Origin: Pseudomonas fluorescens | GTDB taxonomy: Bacteria; Pseudomonadota; Gammaproteobacteria; Pseudomonadales; Pseudomonadaceae | Length of the DNA stretch: 64,000 nt | Assembly: GCF_900215245.1 (NCBI RefSeq) | Contig: NZ_LT907842.1 | Coordinates: forward strand, 6,138,001 to 6,202,000 | Direction: 5' to 3' | Part shown: positions 1 to 6,523 of the stretch, in pieces | How positions within the stretch are numbered: position 1 is the stretch's first letter | Layout: each line of letters opens with the position of its first letter | The notes under the pieces: model-generated | Seen by the model: only the letters and a program-made list of their open reading frames with translations | What the model was told of the DNA's origin: nothing | The model's database searches: none | Position numbers and translations under genes: made by a program

Positions 1-216
1 CATGCCTTGAGCATTATCGGTGTAATCCTCGAGGACGGGCTTTCCTTCGGCGGTGTGAACTCCAACAAAAAGCTGGATCTGCCCGCTGCTTAGCTGCCGG
101 CCGCACGCCTCAATAAATACCCCGTTCGGCAGCGTTTCCTCCTTGCTCGAGTAGGGCACGCGTGCAGCTGCCCAATCGAAATACGCTTTTGTTCTTTGAC
201 GTGTAATCGGCGCCAT
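1..216 (-). CDS. Hypothetical phage-type protein, cut by the window edge
   Basis: An open frame of 72 codons starts with ATG at 216 and runs off the left edge, so the C-terminus is missing. The N-terminus begins MAPITRQRTKAYFDWAAARV and is followed by a mixed soluble sequence without membrane segments. A purine-rich stretch (AGGGGTAG) just before the ATG can serve as ribosome binding site. It diverges from the DUF2786 gene at 292. I do not recognise the family; its place inside the integrative element suggests a phage accessory function. Confidence 0.5.
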   Translation of the reverse strand, partial: MAPITRQRTKAYFDWAAARVPYSSKEETLPNGVFIEACGRQLSSGQIQLFVGVHTAEGKPVLEDYTDNAQGM

Positions 217-291
217 TGCCCTACCCCTGGCTCAAAGTTGAACGACGAGTAAGGCACATCATTTCAGTTATCGCCAATCAGCGAGGCCCCT

Positions 292-1071
292 ATGTCCGCA
301 CAACAGATAGACGAAAAGAAGCTCGATCGCGCGATCCGCAAGATCAAGCACTGCCTGGCCCTGGCACAAAGTGCCAACGAAAACGAGGCTGCAACCGCAC
401 TCCGGCAGGCCCAGGCATTGATGCGCGAGTACCGGCTGACTGAGATAGATGTGAAGCTGAGCGACGTCGGTGAGGTTGAGTCGTCCCTGTTCCGCGCCAA
501 GCGACGACCAGCGTGGGATCAGCAGCTGAGCATCGCTGTAGCAGACGCATTCAACTGCACAACCCTGCGGCGCCGTACTTGGTGCTCCGCAAAAGACCAA
601 ATTATTGAGTGCGCAACATTCGTCGGCGTGTCTCCCGCCCAAAACATCGCCCTGTACGCGTATGAGGCGCTGCACACCAAGCTTACTCAGGCGCGCAAGG
701 AGTACTGCTCGGGCGTCAGGTCTGGAGTTCATCGCAGCCAGTATTCGGCAGAAACTGCCGGCGATCACTTTGCACTGGCGTGGGTCTGGGAGGTGCAGTC
801 GAAGCTAAAAGCTCTTGTGCCTCAAGGCGAAGATGATCCGCTCGGGAGTCCCGCCACCGGCCAAGACCTCGTCGCGATTCAGGCGCAGGACAAGGCATTG
901 ATCAGCGAATATCTCGCTACTCAGGAAATCGGGAAATCCAGGAAAGGTAAGGCGGTAGAGCTGGATCTAAACGCCCAAATCGCCGGGATGCTTGCTGGTA
1001 GCAAGGTTGACCTGCACGCCGGCATCGCACGCGGCGGCGAGGACACCATTGCGCTATCCGTAATCGCCTGA
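292..1071 (+). CDS. DUF2786 domain-containing phage protein
   Basis: The 259-residue product has the DUF2786 signature near its N-terminus (roughly residues 12-50): a KIKHCLALAQSANENEAATA segment followed by QAQALMREYRLTE. This domain is frequent in phages and integrative elements, but its biochemical role is unknown. The middle part (residues about 70-170) resembles the conserved region that usually follows DUF2786. A basic C-terminal segment (GKSRKGKAVELD) would fit nucleic-acid contact, which is inference. No membrane segments are seen. It is the first gene of the rightward set in the element and diverges from the partial gene at the window edge. Confidence 0.8.
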   Translation: MSAQQIDEKKLDRAIRKIKHCLALAQSANENEAATALRQAQALMREYRLTEIDVKLSDVGEVESSLFRAKRRPAWDQQLSIAVADAFNCTTLRRRTWCSAKDQIIECATFVGVSPAQNIALYAYEALHTKLTQARKEYCSGVRSGVHRSQYSAETAGDHFALAWVWEVQSKLKALVPQGEDDPLGSPATGQDLVAIQAQDKALISEYLATQEIGKSRKGKAVELDLNAQIAGMLAGSKVDLHAGIARGGEDTIALSVIA

Positions 1072-1111
1072 GCCCCTCCCCTCCACCGACCCGGCATGGA
1101 CCAGCTTGAGA

Positions 1112-1369
1112 TTACGATCCAATATCGCGTCTGAACGAATACAGGATGTTGTTTTTTTCGTCAGCAACAATCCATTCCTTGCCGACGGAATCGATCTTAC
1201 CGACGAGCAAACTGTTTGCCGCATACAACTCATCGTCGATGACTTGGAAGCGCAGAACACCCTTTTCGTCTAACACCGAACCATCAGACCGAATTGGCCC
1301 TACGGCCGGCGCGATAGGCCAGCGCCCTGCATAGAGGGTGAATCCACCCTTCTTGAATTCCTCAATCAT
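1112..1369 (-). CDS. Hypothetical protein, 85 aa
   Basis: I choose the ATG at 1369, because a GGAG sits eight bases before it; a GTG nine bases further out would overlap that site. The product begins MIEEFKKGGFTLYAGRWPIA and looks like a small beta-rich soluble protein (alternating segments such as VLRFQVIDDELYAANSLLVG). There is no recognised domain. It lies between two rightward phage genes and is transcribed against them, as accessory 'moron' genes often are. Confidence 0.5.
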   Translation of the reverse strand: MIEEFKKGGFTLYAGRWPIAPAVGPIRSDGSVLDEKGVLRFQVIDDELYAANSLLVGKIDSVGKEWIVADEKNNILYSFRRDIGS

Positions 1370-1462
1370 CCCTATCACTCCGGTTGGCTAAAGGACGAAC
1401 TGTAGCTGATCCGAGAAATGTCACCACTCCACCGCCCGGGCGTGGCCCGGCACGGACTCACC

Positions 1463-2020
1463 ATGCCTACCGAAAACCGCAAGCCCGACATCCGAAGCAT
1501 CGTTACCGACTCGCTCGTCGGTATGATCGCCGCTGTTACTCGGACTACGCCGCCGGCGAACGAGCCGCTGCCGTCATTCATCCAGGCACCTGTTGATCGA
1601 GCAGTTGACCGCATCAGGTCGTTCCTGCTGCCAGGTGTAACCCTCCAGGCCGCCCGCGCCAACCGCGTCTACGTGGCCGGGCCGATGACGGGCATCGAGG
1701 ACTTCAACTACCCGGCCTTCAATGCCGTGGCCGACCAGCTGCGCGCCCAAGGCTACGAAGTCGAGAACCCCGCAGACCACGGCATCGTCGAGGGTGCCCA
1801 GTGGGCCGACTACATGGCCTACGACCTGACGCGCCTGGGCCTTTGCGGAATGATCGCCCTGCTGCCGGATTGGGAGAAGTCGCAAGGCGCCCGCCTGGAA
1901 GTCCTGATCGCCGAACGCCTCGGCATGACGGTTGTGAATGCCCATGATTTGTTAACGAAGAACACTGAAGGGTCAAGAGCTAAAAGTGACCATCCCCCCC
2001 TTCAGAGTGCTTTCACCTAG
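1463..2020 (+). CDS. DUF4406 family protein (deoxyribosyltransferase-like fold)
   Basis: From residue about 80 the protein reads NRVYVAGPMTGIEDFNYPAF, then LRAQGYEVENPADHG, YMAYDLTRLGLCGMIALLPDW and SQGARLEVLIAERLGM. This is the typical DUF4406 pattern, related to nucleoside 2-deoxyribosyltransferases: a GPMTG loop, a substrate-pocket Asp/Glu region and an SxGAxLE motif. Such genes are frequent in phages, where nucleotide salvage or modification is supposed but mostly unproven. The start is uncertain: ATG 1463 (185 aa) looks more natural than ATG 1418 (200 aa), but neither has a strong ribosome site. The last 48 bases overlap, tail to tail, with the minus-strand gene ending at 1973. Confidence 0.75.
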   Translation: MPTENRKPDIRSIVTDSLVGMIAAVTRTTPPANEPLPSFIQAPVDRAVDRIRSFLLPGVTLQAARANRVYVAGPMTGIEDFNYPAFNAVADQLRAQGYEVENPADHGIVEGAQWADYMAYDLTRLGLCGMIALLPDWEKSQGARLEVLIAERLGMTVVNAHDLLTKNTEGSRAKSDHPPLQSAFT

Positions 2021-2545
2021 ATAGATGATCAACAGGCTTTCGATTTTAGCGTCTGCCCCATCGGTTTTTTTGAACTCGGAGAACCAGGAGTCAACAGAAT
2101 CGCAGATGTCCCTGCAAAAATGTGCGACATCCAACTGCAAAACATCATCTACTCTATTGCAGTGTCCAGTTGTAGTCGTGAAGTGAAAGCTTGAAAGCAC
2201 CGACTTTACTCTCTGACCGGTCAGGTCTGCCTCTCCCTGATGAAGCATTGCGCACCTAAGTGCCCAGCAGGCATCCCCATCCATAAAAACTTTTCGCAGT
2301 TTAGTTGAGGGATGAACATATGAGTATTTTTCGCCTACGTATCGATTAAACCACGCTGCATATTTCTTCCCATTAGTTTTGTCATTATCTGCCTGAAGCC
2401 TAGAGCATATATCAGGCAAGGTTAGTGACATAAATAATGCGGCGTACCAGTTTTCATCGGATATAGATTTTAAAATCGCATTAGTGAACCGCTCCATTGC
2501 CTCACCATAATTTTTAGAATTGAGCGGCAATCGTAGCTCAACCAC
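1973..2545 (-). CDS. Hypothetical protein with HEPN-like RxxxxH motif
   Basis: The GTG at 2545 is chosen as start because GGGGGAGGGA ends about ten bases before it; an in-frame TTG at 2569 lies upstream of that site. The product has about 190 residues. The most conserved-looking part is ALRCAMLHQGEADLTG (residues 95-110), with Arg97 and His102 spaced as in HEPN-fold ribonucleases (R-x4-H). The gene is clearly lower in GC than its neighbours and runs against the main phage direction, pointing to acquired cargo. The HEPN assignment is only a motif guess: the polar residue usual after the Arg is Cys here. Confidence 0.55.
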   Translation of the reverse strand: MVELRLPLNSKNYGEAMERFTNAILKSISDENWYAALFMSLTLPDICSRLQADNDKTNGKKYAAWFNRYVGEKYSYVHPSTKLRKVFMDGDACWALRCAMLHQGEADLTGQRVKSVLSSFHFTTTTGHCNRVDDVLQLDVAHFCRDICDSVDSWFSEFKKTDGADAKIESLLIIYLGESTLKGGMVTFSS

Positions 2546-2574
2546 GAGAACTAATCCCTCCCCCTTCAAAGTCA

Positions 2575-2594
2575 GCCGCTATAGCGGCAAGGAC
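2575..2594 (+). repeat. Hairpin-plus-RBS repeat, copy 1
   Basis: The 20-base element GCCGCTATAGCGGCAAGGAC consists of a perfect 7-bp palindrome (GCCGCTA/TAGCGGC) followed by AAGGA, a ribosome binding site. It is identical to the copy at 2894. Here no start codon follows on the plus strand; the copy lies between two minus-strand genes, so it appears orphaned. Confidence 0.7.
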
Positions 2595-2600
2595 TCAGCG

Positions 2601-2837
2601 TTAGCAGGGAAGAAATTCGCCTAACCACTCTCGGGCAATCGGGACCGCGTACTCAAGCAGCTCAAGCGGAATATCCGGTACGAACAAAGTCACCTCAAAT
2701 CGAAGCGTTTCATCATTTCGAAAGATCTCAAACAACGGTCCGCTGTTACCTTTCCAACACTCCATCGCAAGGCCATCGTGCCCTTCGACAACGCTTGAGG
2801 CACAGCAAAACCTGTATTCAACTCCGTGTACGAACAC
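2601..2837 (-). CDS. Hypothetical protein, 78 aa
   Basis: A GTG start at 2837 is preceded by a near-perfect Shine-Dalgarno (GGAGGTGA, six bases away), which makes this small gene convincing. The product has Cys/Trp-containing segments (YRFCCASSVVEG, AMECWKGNSGPLFEI) and an acidic, hydrophobic C-terminal half (VPDIPLELLEYAVPIAREWL). No known domain is recognised and no signal peptide is seen. It is transcribed leftward, upstream of the HEPN-like gene and separated from it by an orphan hairpin-RBS repeat; the two may form one cargo unit. Confidence 0.55.
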   Translation of the reverse strand: MFVHGVEYRFCCASSVVEGHDGLAMECWKGNSGPLFEIFRNDETLRFEVTLFVPDIPLELLEYAVPIAREWLGEFLPC

Positions 2838-2893
2838 ATCTCACCTCCAGTTCTAAGGAGGCAACGATACCTCTCCCCTCTATGAATTTGATA

Positions 2894-2913
2894 GCCGCTA
2901 TAGCGGCAAGGAC
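2894..2913 (+). repeat. Hairpin-plus-RBS repeat, copy 2
   Basis: This is an identical 20-base copy of the element at 2575. Here it does what its sequence suggests: the AAGGA is seven bases before the ATG of the gene at 2920, with the palindrome directly upstream of the ribosome site. Confidence 0.75.
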
Positions 2914-2919
2914 GAAGTC

Positions 2920-3303
2920 ATGCCTGAAGAAAAGAGAATCCCCGACGAAACCTGGTCAGCCAACGAAGAGCTGTTCAATTGCGACAGTCTTGGTGAGCTG
3001 CTGGACGAGAACGACGACCTTGAAGTAGGGGCAAGCGTTTGGAAGGGAGAGAAATTCCCGGTAAACACCGCTGGCTATGTTGATGCTGGCGACATCATTG
3101 AAATGCTCGGCGAGCGCGCCCATGACGATGTGGGTGAATTCGCGGAGGACTGGCCGGATGTTCCTGATGAGGCCCGACAGGAGCTCGACGCACTTCTGTC
3201 CGCATGGATAAGCAAGCATTGCCCCGCGACGTTCTACCGCGTGCGCAATGTCGTCGAATACCAGATCACCGCAGATGATATGGCGGATCGGGTGAGGCTA
3301 TGA
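2920..3303 (+). CDS. Acidic hypothetical phage protein, 127 aa
   Basis: The product is strongly acidic (many Asp/Glu, e.g. ELLDENDDLEVG and EFAEDWPDVPDEARQELDAL), soluble, and has an aromatic C-terminal segment (CPATFYRVRNVVEYQ) and no membrane segment. It has the look of small phage early proteins of unknown function; I recognise no domain. Translation starts behind a hairpin-RBS repeat that recurs in this element. It is followed, after 76 bases, by another small rightward gene. Confidence 0.6.
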   Translation: MPEEKRIPDETWSANEELFNCDSLGELLDENDDLEVGASVWKGEKFPVNTAGYVDAGDIIEMLGERAHDDVGEFAEDWPDVPDEARQELDALLSAWISKHCPATFYRVRNVVEYQITADDMADRVRL

Positions 3304-3379
3304 ATGCCAACTGCAAATAGTCGGGAAACCGTCAGTTCGCCGCGTTGAACATAGGGGCTCATCACACTAGGAGTACCTC

Positions 3380-3565
3380 ATGAAAAAATTTGCAGAAGCA
3401 GTCATCGCCATTGCACCCGTGTCCAACCGCAAGTCAAGAAATCGCTTCTTCCGCGACTACGACAGATGGACTAACCACCTGCTTATGCGGCGCCTCATCA
3501 ACCTTCACGAGCGTCAGGATCTGCGTAAGGAAATCGCAGAGGCCTATTTAGCCTCCTTGATGTAA
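3380..3565 (+). CDS. Small basic hypothetical protein, 61 aa
   Basis: A good ribosome site (AGGAG, six bases before ATG) supports the start. The product is basic and probably helical (NRKSRNRFFRDYDRWTNHLL followed by RRLINLHERQDLRKEIAEAY). Its size and charge would suit a small regulator or nucleic-acid binding protein, but no helix-turn-helix or other family can be named. It belongs to the rightward row that ends in the integrase. Confidence 0.5.
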   Translation: MKKFAEAVIAIAPVSNRKSRNRFFRDYDRWTNHLLMRRLINLHERQDLRKEIAEAYLASLM

Positions 3566-3607
3566 CAACCCCCACTACATCCTGCCGCCTAGCGGCAGGC
3601 CCACCTT

Positions 3608-3630
3608 CTGCCGCCCAGCGCGGCAAGGAC
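3608..3630 (+). repeat. Hairpin-plus-RBS repeat, diverged copy 3
   Basis: The sequence CTGCCGCCCAGCGCGGCAAGG followed by AC keeps the GCCGC...GCGGCAAGGAC layout of the copies at 2575 and 2894 with a changed loop. A further partial palindrome (CTGCCGCCTAGCGGCAG) lies just upstream at 3582-3598. The AAGGA is six bases before the ATG of a 15-codon leader frame at 3636. Confidence 0.55.
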
Positions 3631-3635
3631 ACCCC

Positions 3636-3683
3636 ATGAACATAATTAAGACAGCGCGGCCCGCGGTGGCCAGCGGGAGGTAG
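3636..3683 (+). CDS. Possible 15-residue leader peptide
   Basis: The frame encodes MNIIKTARPAVASGR and then stops with TAG. It has its own ribosome site (AAGGA from the hairpin repeat, six bases before ATG). Its last codons (AGC GGG AGG) form the Shine-Dalgarno of the DUF4224 gene, whose ATG follows the stop by two bases. This arrangement would couple translation of the two. Whether the peptide itself matters cannot be told from sequence. Confidence 0.35.
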   Translation: MNIIKTARPAVASGR

Positions 3684-3685
3684 AT

Positions 3686-3928
3686 ATGCAACCAGAAATC
3701 CTTTCGGAGGATGAACTGGCCGAGCTGACCGGCTACAAACACCGTGCCCATCAACGAAAGTGGCTGAAAGACCGCAATTGGGTATTCATCGAAAGCCGCG
3801 GCGGTAGGCCCCTAGTGGGCCGGATGTTCGCCCGCATGAAGCTGGGCATGACCAACGCCACAATCGTAGATCAAACCCCGCCGCCGGCGCGGCCGACTTG
3901 GACGCCTGATTTTTCCAGAGTGAACTGA
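3686..3928 (+). CDS. DUF4224 protein, candidate excisionase/directionality factor
   Basis: The 80-residue product opens with a DUF4224 signature: LSEDELAELTGYKHRAHQRK, then WLKDRNWVFIESRGGRPLVG (residues about 6-47). This is a short helix-turn-helix-like module known from genes placed directly before phage integrases. The C-terminal half (TPPPARPTWTPDFSRVN) is proline-rich. The stop is one base before the integrase ATG, so the two are surely co-translated. A role as recombination directionality factor is inferred from position and fold type. Confidence 0.78.
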   Translation: MQPEILSEDELAELTGYKHRAHQRKWLKDRNWVFIESRGGRPLVGRMFARMKLGMTNATIVDQTPPPARPTWTPDFSRVN

Positions 3929-3929
3929 T

Positions 3930-4979
3930 ATGCGCCCCCGTAATACGGAAAACAGGGACTTGCCGCCGGGCATGGTGCGGCGCAAGCGCCCGCGCAAGAA
4001 CGGCAAAGTATGGGTCGGGTACTACTACCGCGACTCCACCGGAAAGGAAATCCCCTTGGGCGGCGACTTGAGCAAGGCCCGTTTGAAATGGGCTGAGCTG
4101 GAGGCGAAGGAAAAACCAGCCGACCTGACCACGATGAAAGGGATCTTCGACAGGTACGAACGCGACGTTATCCCAAAAAAGGGAGAGCGGACCCAGAAGG
4201 ACAACCTGGCCGAACTTAAACAGCTTCGGCCCATATTTGACGGGGCGCCCATCGACTCGATAACGCCTGCCAACATTGCAGGTTATCGCGATGCACGCTC
4301 GGCAAAGGTCAGGGCGAATAGGGAAATCGCCCTGCTTTCTCACGTTTTCAACATGGCGCGGGAATGGGGACTTACCGAGCGGGAGAACCCGTGCCAAGGC
4401 ATCAGGAAGAACAAAGAAACGCCACGCGACTACTACGCAAACGCGATGGTGTGGGATGCGGTGTATGGGATGGCAGAGCCTGAACTTAAGGAAGCGATGG
4501 ATCTTGGTTATTTGACCGGGCAGCGGCCCGCTGACGTGATAATCATGCGCAGCGACGATACCGAGGGCGACTACTTCCTGGTGACGCAGGGCAAGACTGG
4601 ACTGAAGCTCAGGATCTTAATGCGCACTGACGCCGGGGAAAACAGCCTGGGTAAACTTATAAGGGAGATTTCAGAAAGGAATGCACACCACTCCTCCAAG
4701 TACCTATTGGTCAACAAGCATGGAAAGAGAATGACGAAGGGCATGTTGCGCTTGCGCTGGGACAAGGCAAGGGAGAAGGCGCAGCAGAAAGCGATCGACC
4801 AGGGTGACCCATTGCTGGCTGCGAAGATTGGCGGGTTTCAATTCCGTGATATCCGGCCTAAAGCGGCGTCGGAAATCGTCGACATTGGCGATGCGAGCTT
4901 GCTGCTCGGCCATAGTAAACAGGAGATCACAAAGCGGGTTTATCGGAGGATTGGCGCGACCGCCAAGCCCTCCAAATAG
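3930..4979 (+). CDS. Tyrosine-type phage integrase
   Basis: The 349-residue site-specific recombinase carries an N-terminal basic arm-binding segment (residues 1-50, PGMVRRKRPRKNGKVWVGYY), a SAM-like core-binding domain (about 65-150) and a C-terminal catalytic domain. Catalytic residues visible are Arg199 (TGQRPADV), Lys222 (QGKTG), Arg309 in FRDIRPKAA, His328 (LLGHS) and the nucleophile Tyr338 (RVYRR). In box II the usual His is replaced by Arg306, a change common in the RDxRxKA branch of phage integrases. The gene is complete, starts one base after DUF4224 and ends about 115 bases from the 3' end of tRNA-Ser, its probable attachment site. Confidence 0.93.
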   Translation: MRPRNTENRDLPPGMVRRKRPRKNGKVWVGYYYRDSTGKEIPLGGDLSKARLKWAELEAKEKPADLTTMKGIFDRYERDVIPKKGERTQKDNLAELKQLRPIFDGAPIDSITPANIAGYRDARSAKVRANREIALLSHVFNMAREWGLTERENPCQGIRKNKETPRDYYANAMVWDAVYGMAEPELKEAMDLGYLTGQRPADVIIMRSDDTEGDYFLVTQGKTGLKLRILMRTDAGENSLGKLIREISERNAHHSSKYLLVNKHGKRMTKGMLRLRWDKAREKAQQKAIDQGDPLLAAKIGGFQFRDIRPKAASEIVDIGDASLLLGHSKQEITKRVYRRIGATAKPSK

Positions 4980-4981
4980 GC

Positions 4982-5020
4982 AAAGTTTCGGAACTCCTAC
5001 CCGAAAGTTTCGGAACTCCT
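4982..5020 (+). repeat. Tandem 17-bp repeats behind the integrase, candidate Int arm sites
   Basis: AAAGTTTCGGAACTCCT occurs twice exactly, at 4982-4998 and 5004-5020, a 22-bp period (two helical turns). The copies lie between the integrase stop and the tRNA gene, where attP arm-type binding sites for tyrosine integrases are expected. That function is inferred from position and spacing. Confidence 0.6.
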
Positions 5021-5058
5021 GCTGTTTGTCCAACTTCGCCGACCAAACCCCAGAAACG

Positions 5059-5086
5059 CAAAAGCCCCGCTTTCGCGAGGCTTTTG
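5059..5086 (-). terminator. Terminator of tRNA-Ser
   Basis: Read on the minus strand, AAAAGCCTCGCGAAAGCGGGG followed by CTTTT forms a GC-rich hairpin with a short T-run ten bases after the CCA end of the tRNA gene. It is symmetrical enough to stop rightward transcription from the integrase too. Confidence 0.7.
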
Positions 5087-5095
5087 TGTAAATCT

Positions 5096-5186
5096 TGGCG
5101 GGAAACCAGGGATTCGAACCCTGGAGACGCTATTAACGTCCGCCGGTTTTCAAGACCGGTGCATTCAACCACTCTGCCAATTTCCC
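5096..5186 (-). tRNA. tRNA-Ser(UGA)
   Basis: On the minus strand the gene begins GGGAAATTGGCAGAGTGG and ends with the acceptor strand, discriminator G and an encoded CCA. The anticodon loop reads CTTGAAA, giving anticodon TGA (UGA, serine). A long variable arm (GCGGACGTTAATAGCGTC) identifies a class II serine tRNA, and the T-arm GGTTCGAATCC is canonical. The gene is intact although an integrase lies against its 3' end, as expected when the element restores the tRNA end on insertion. Confidence 0.96.
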
Positions 5187-5338
5187 TTTTGCATCACAGG
5201 ATTATAGTAGCCCATCCCGTGTCAGCGGGCGCCATAATACCCGAATGAAACACACTGTCAAACTCTTGCCATGGCTTGTTACAGAGCGTCTGTTATGATC
5301 CTTGCGACTGAATGTTTCAAAACTGAAGGAGTGTCGCC

Positions 5339-6010
5339 ATGCGCGAACAGAATTACGCAGTGAATGGTAACGCGCAGGCTGAGCAGCTTGAAGTCAGCCG
5401 CGTGTTGCGCAACACCTACGGCTTGCTCGCCCTTACCCTCGCATTCAGCGGCGTAATGGCGTATGTAGCGCAGCAAATGCGCGTTGGCTACCCGAATATC
5501 TTTGTCGTGCTGATCGGCTTCTACGGCCTGTTCTTCCTGACCAACAAACTGCGCGACTCGGCCTGGGGCCTGGTGTCGGCGTTTGCCTTGACCGGTTTCA
5601 TGGGCTTTATCCTCGGCCCGATCCTTAACCGTTACCTCGGCATGGCCGGCGGCGCGGAAGTGGTCAGCTCGGCATTTGCCATGACTGCCCTGGTGTTTGG
5701 CGGCCTGTCGGCCTACGTGCTGATCAGCCGTAAGGACATGAGCTTCCTGGGTGGTTTCATCACCGCAGGCTTCTTCGTGTTGCTGGCGGCCGTTGTCGCC
5801 GGCATGTTCTTCCAGATCAGCGGTCTGCAGTTGGCGATCAGCGCCGGTTTCGTGCTGTTCTCCTCCGTGTGCATCCTGTTCCAGACCAGCGCGATCATCC
5901 ACGGCGGTGAGCGCAACTACATCATGGCAACCATCAGCCTGTATGTATCGATCTACAACCTGTTCATCAGCCTGTTGCAGATCTTCGGCATCATGAGCCG
6001 TGATGACTGA
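5339..6010 (+). CDS. yccA: Bax inhibitor-1/YccA family membrane protein
   Basis: The 223-residue inner-membrane protein has about seven hydrophobic segments, beginning after a 25-residue cytoplasmic N-terminus (first segment YGLLALTLAFSGVMAYVA) and ending with IYNLFISLLQIFGI and MSRDD. It matches the bacterial BI-1/YccA family, whose E. coli member interacts with the FtsH protease and modulates degradation of membrane proteins. A strong ribosome site (AAGGAG, seven bases before ATG) fixes the start. The gene stands alone, with its own terminator behind it. The symbol follows the E. coli relative; the partner in this organism is not shown. Confidence 0.88.
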   Translation: MREQNYAVNGNAQAEQLEVSRVLRNTYGLLALTLAFSGVMAYVAQQMRVGYPNIFVVLIGFYGLFFLTNKLRDSAWGLVSAFALTGFMGFILGPILNRYLGMAGGAEVVSSAFAMTALVFGGLSAYVLISRKDMSFLGGFITAGFFVLLAAVVAGMFFQISGLQLAISAGFVLFSSVCILFQTSAIIHGGERNYIMATISLYVSIYNLFISLLQIFGIMSRDD

Positions 6011-6024
6011 TTACTAGCGGCATA

Positions 6025-6060
6025 AAAAAGGCCCCGCATCGAACGATGCGGGGCCTTTTT
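6025..6060 (+). terminator. Terminator after yccA
   Basis: AAAGGCCCCGCATC-GAAC-GATGCGGGGCC with a following T5 forms a 14-bp stem, 14 bases after the yccA stop. The IS3 element begins only eight bases beyond it. Confidence 0.9.
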
Positions 6061-6068
6061 GTTGTTAA

Positions 6069-6096
6069 TGTCCCGTCCTGAATAAGGTTTACACCT
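6069..6096 (+). repeat. IS3 left inverted repeat
   Basis: This terminal repeat matches the reverse complement of 7354-7381 at 24 of 28 positions; the four mismatches are at positions 5, 6, 15 and 16. The TGTC...TTTACACC form is typical for IS3-family ends. Confidence 0.85.
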
Positions 6097-6121
6097 TCTG
6101 ACCGATCTTCAGGAGGATTCA

Positions 6122-6523
6122 ATGGATACGGGAAAAAGGCGGAGCCAGCGCGATTACACGCTAGCTTTTAAATTGTCAGTCGTAGATCAAGTCGAAAAAG
6201 GCGAGTTGAGTTATAAAGAGGCTCAACGGCGCTTTGGCATTCAAGGCCGGTCCACGGTGCTGGTTTGGTTACGCAAGCACGGCCGACAGGACTGGAGCCA
6301 AGGCGCCTCAATCCGAGCGCCGCGGAGCAGGCCGATGACCGACCCCAACCTCCCGCTGACACCCGAACAGCGGATCAAAGAGCTTGAAGAACAATTGGCG
6401 CTGAGCAATCAGAAGGCCCAGTTCTTTGAAGCTGTCGTGAACGTCTTGAAAAATGATTACGGTGTGTCCATCGTAAAAAAGCGACCCGGCAAGTCCTCTC
6501 GCAAGGGCAAATCCAAGACCTGA
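6122..6523 (+). CDS. IS3-family transposase OrfA
   Basis: The 133-residue OrfA has an N-terminal helix-turn-helix (YTLAFKLSVVDQVEKGELSY through STVLVWLRKHG, residues about 11-58) for binding the IS ends. A leucine-rich helix (RIKELEEQLALSNQKAQFFE, about 83-102) of the kind used for oligomerisation with OrfAB follows. The ribosome site AGGAGG lies eight bases before ATG. An A6G slippery run inside its 3' part allows fusion to OrfB; without slippage translation ends at 6523 and gives OrfA alone, a regulator in this family. Confidence 0.92.
   Translation: MDTGKRRSQRDYTLAFKLSVVDQVEKGELSYKEAQRRFGIQGRSTVLVWLRKHGRQDWSQGASIRAPRSRPMTDPNLPLTPEQRIKELEEQLALSNQKAQFFEAVVNVLKNDYGVSIVKKRPGKSSRKGKSKT
6475..6481 (+). 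other. Programmed -1 frameshift site A6G
   Basis: AAAAAAG lies as A-AAA-AAG in the orfA frame (codons GTA AAA AAG). Slippage by one base leads directly into the orfB frame, which is open from 6481. This is the classical IS3 signal for making the OrfAB transposase. Confidence 0.85.

Larger units (their letters stand above)
1..5095. mobile_element. Right end of a prophage-like integrative element next to tRNA-Ser
   Basis: The segment holds short phage-type genes on both strands (DUF2786, DUF4406, several unknowns), then DUF4224 and a tyrosine integrase whose 3' end points at the 3' end of an intact tRNA-Ser(UGA). Integrase beside a tRNA 3' end is the standard layout for tRNA-targeted islands and phages. 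No structural, lysis or replication genes are visible here and the left end lies outside the window, so prophage, satellite and genomic island cannot be told apart. The exact right boundary (att core) is not resolved; it probably lies between the integrase stop and the T-arm of the tRNA gene. Confidence 0.78.

Noticed and set aside
216..443. 75-codon plus-strand frame overlapping the DUF2786 start
   Set aside because: Overlaps the DUF2786 gene in another frame, with an arginine/proline-rich product; the DUF2786 frame has clear homology.
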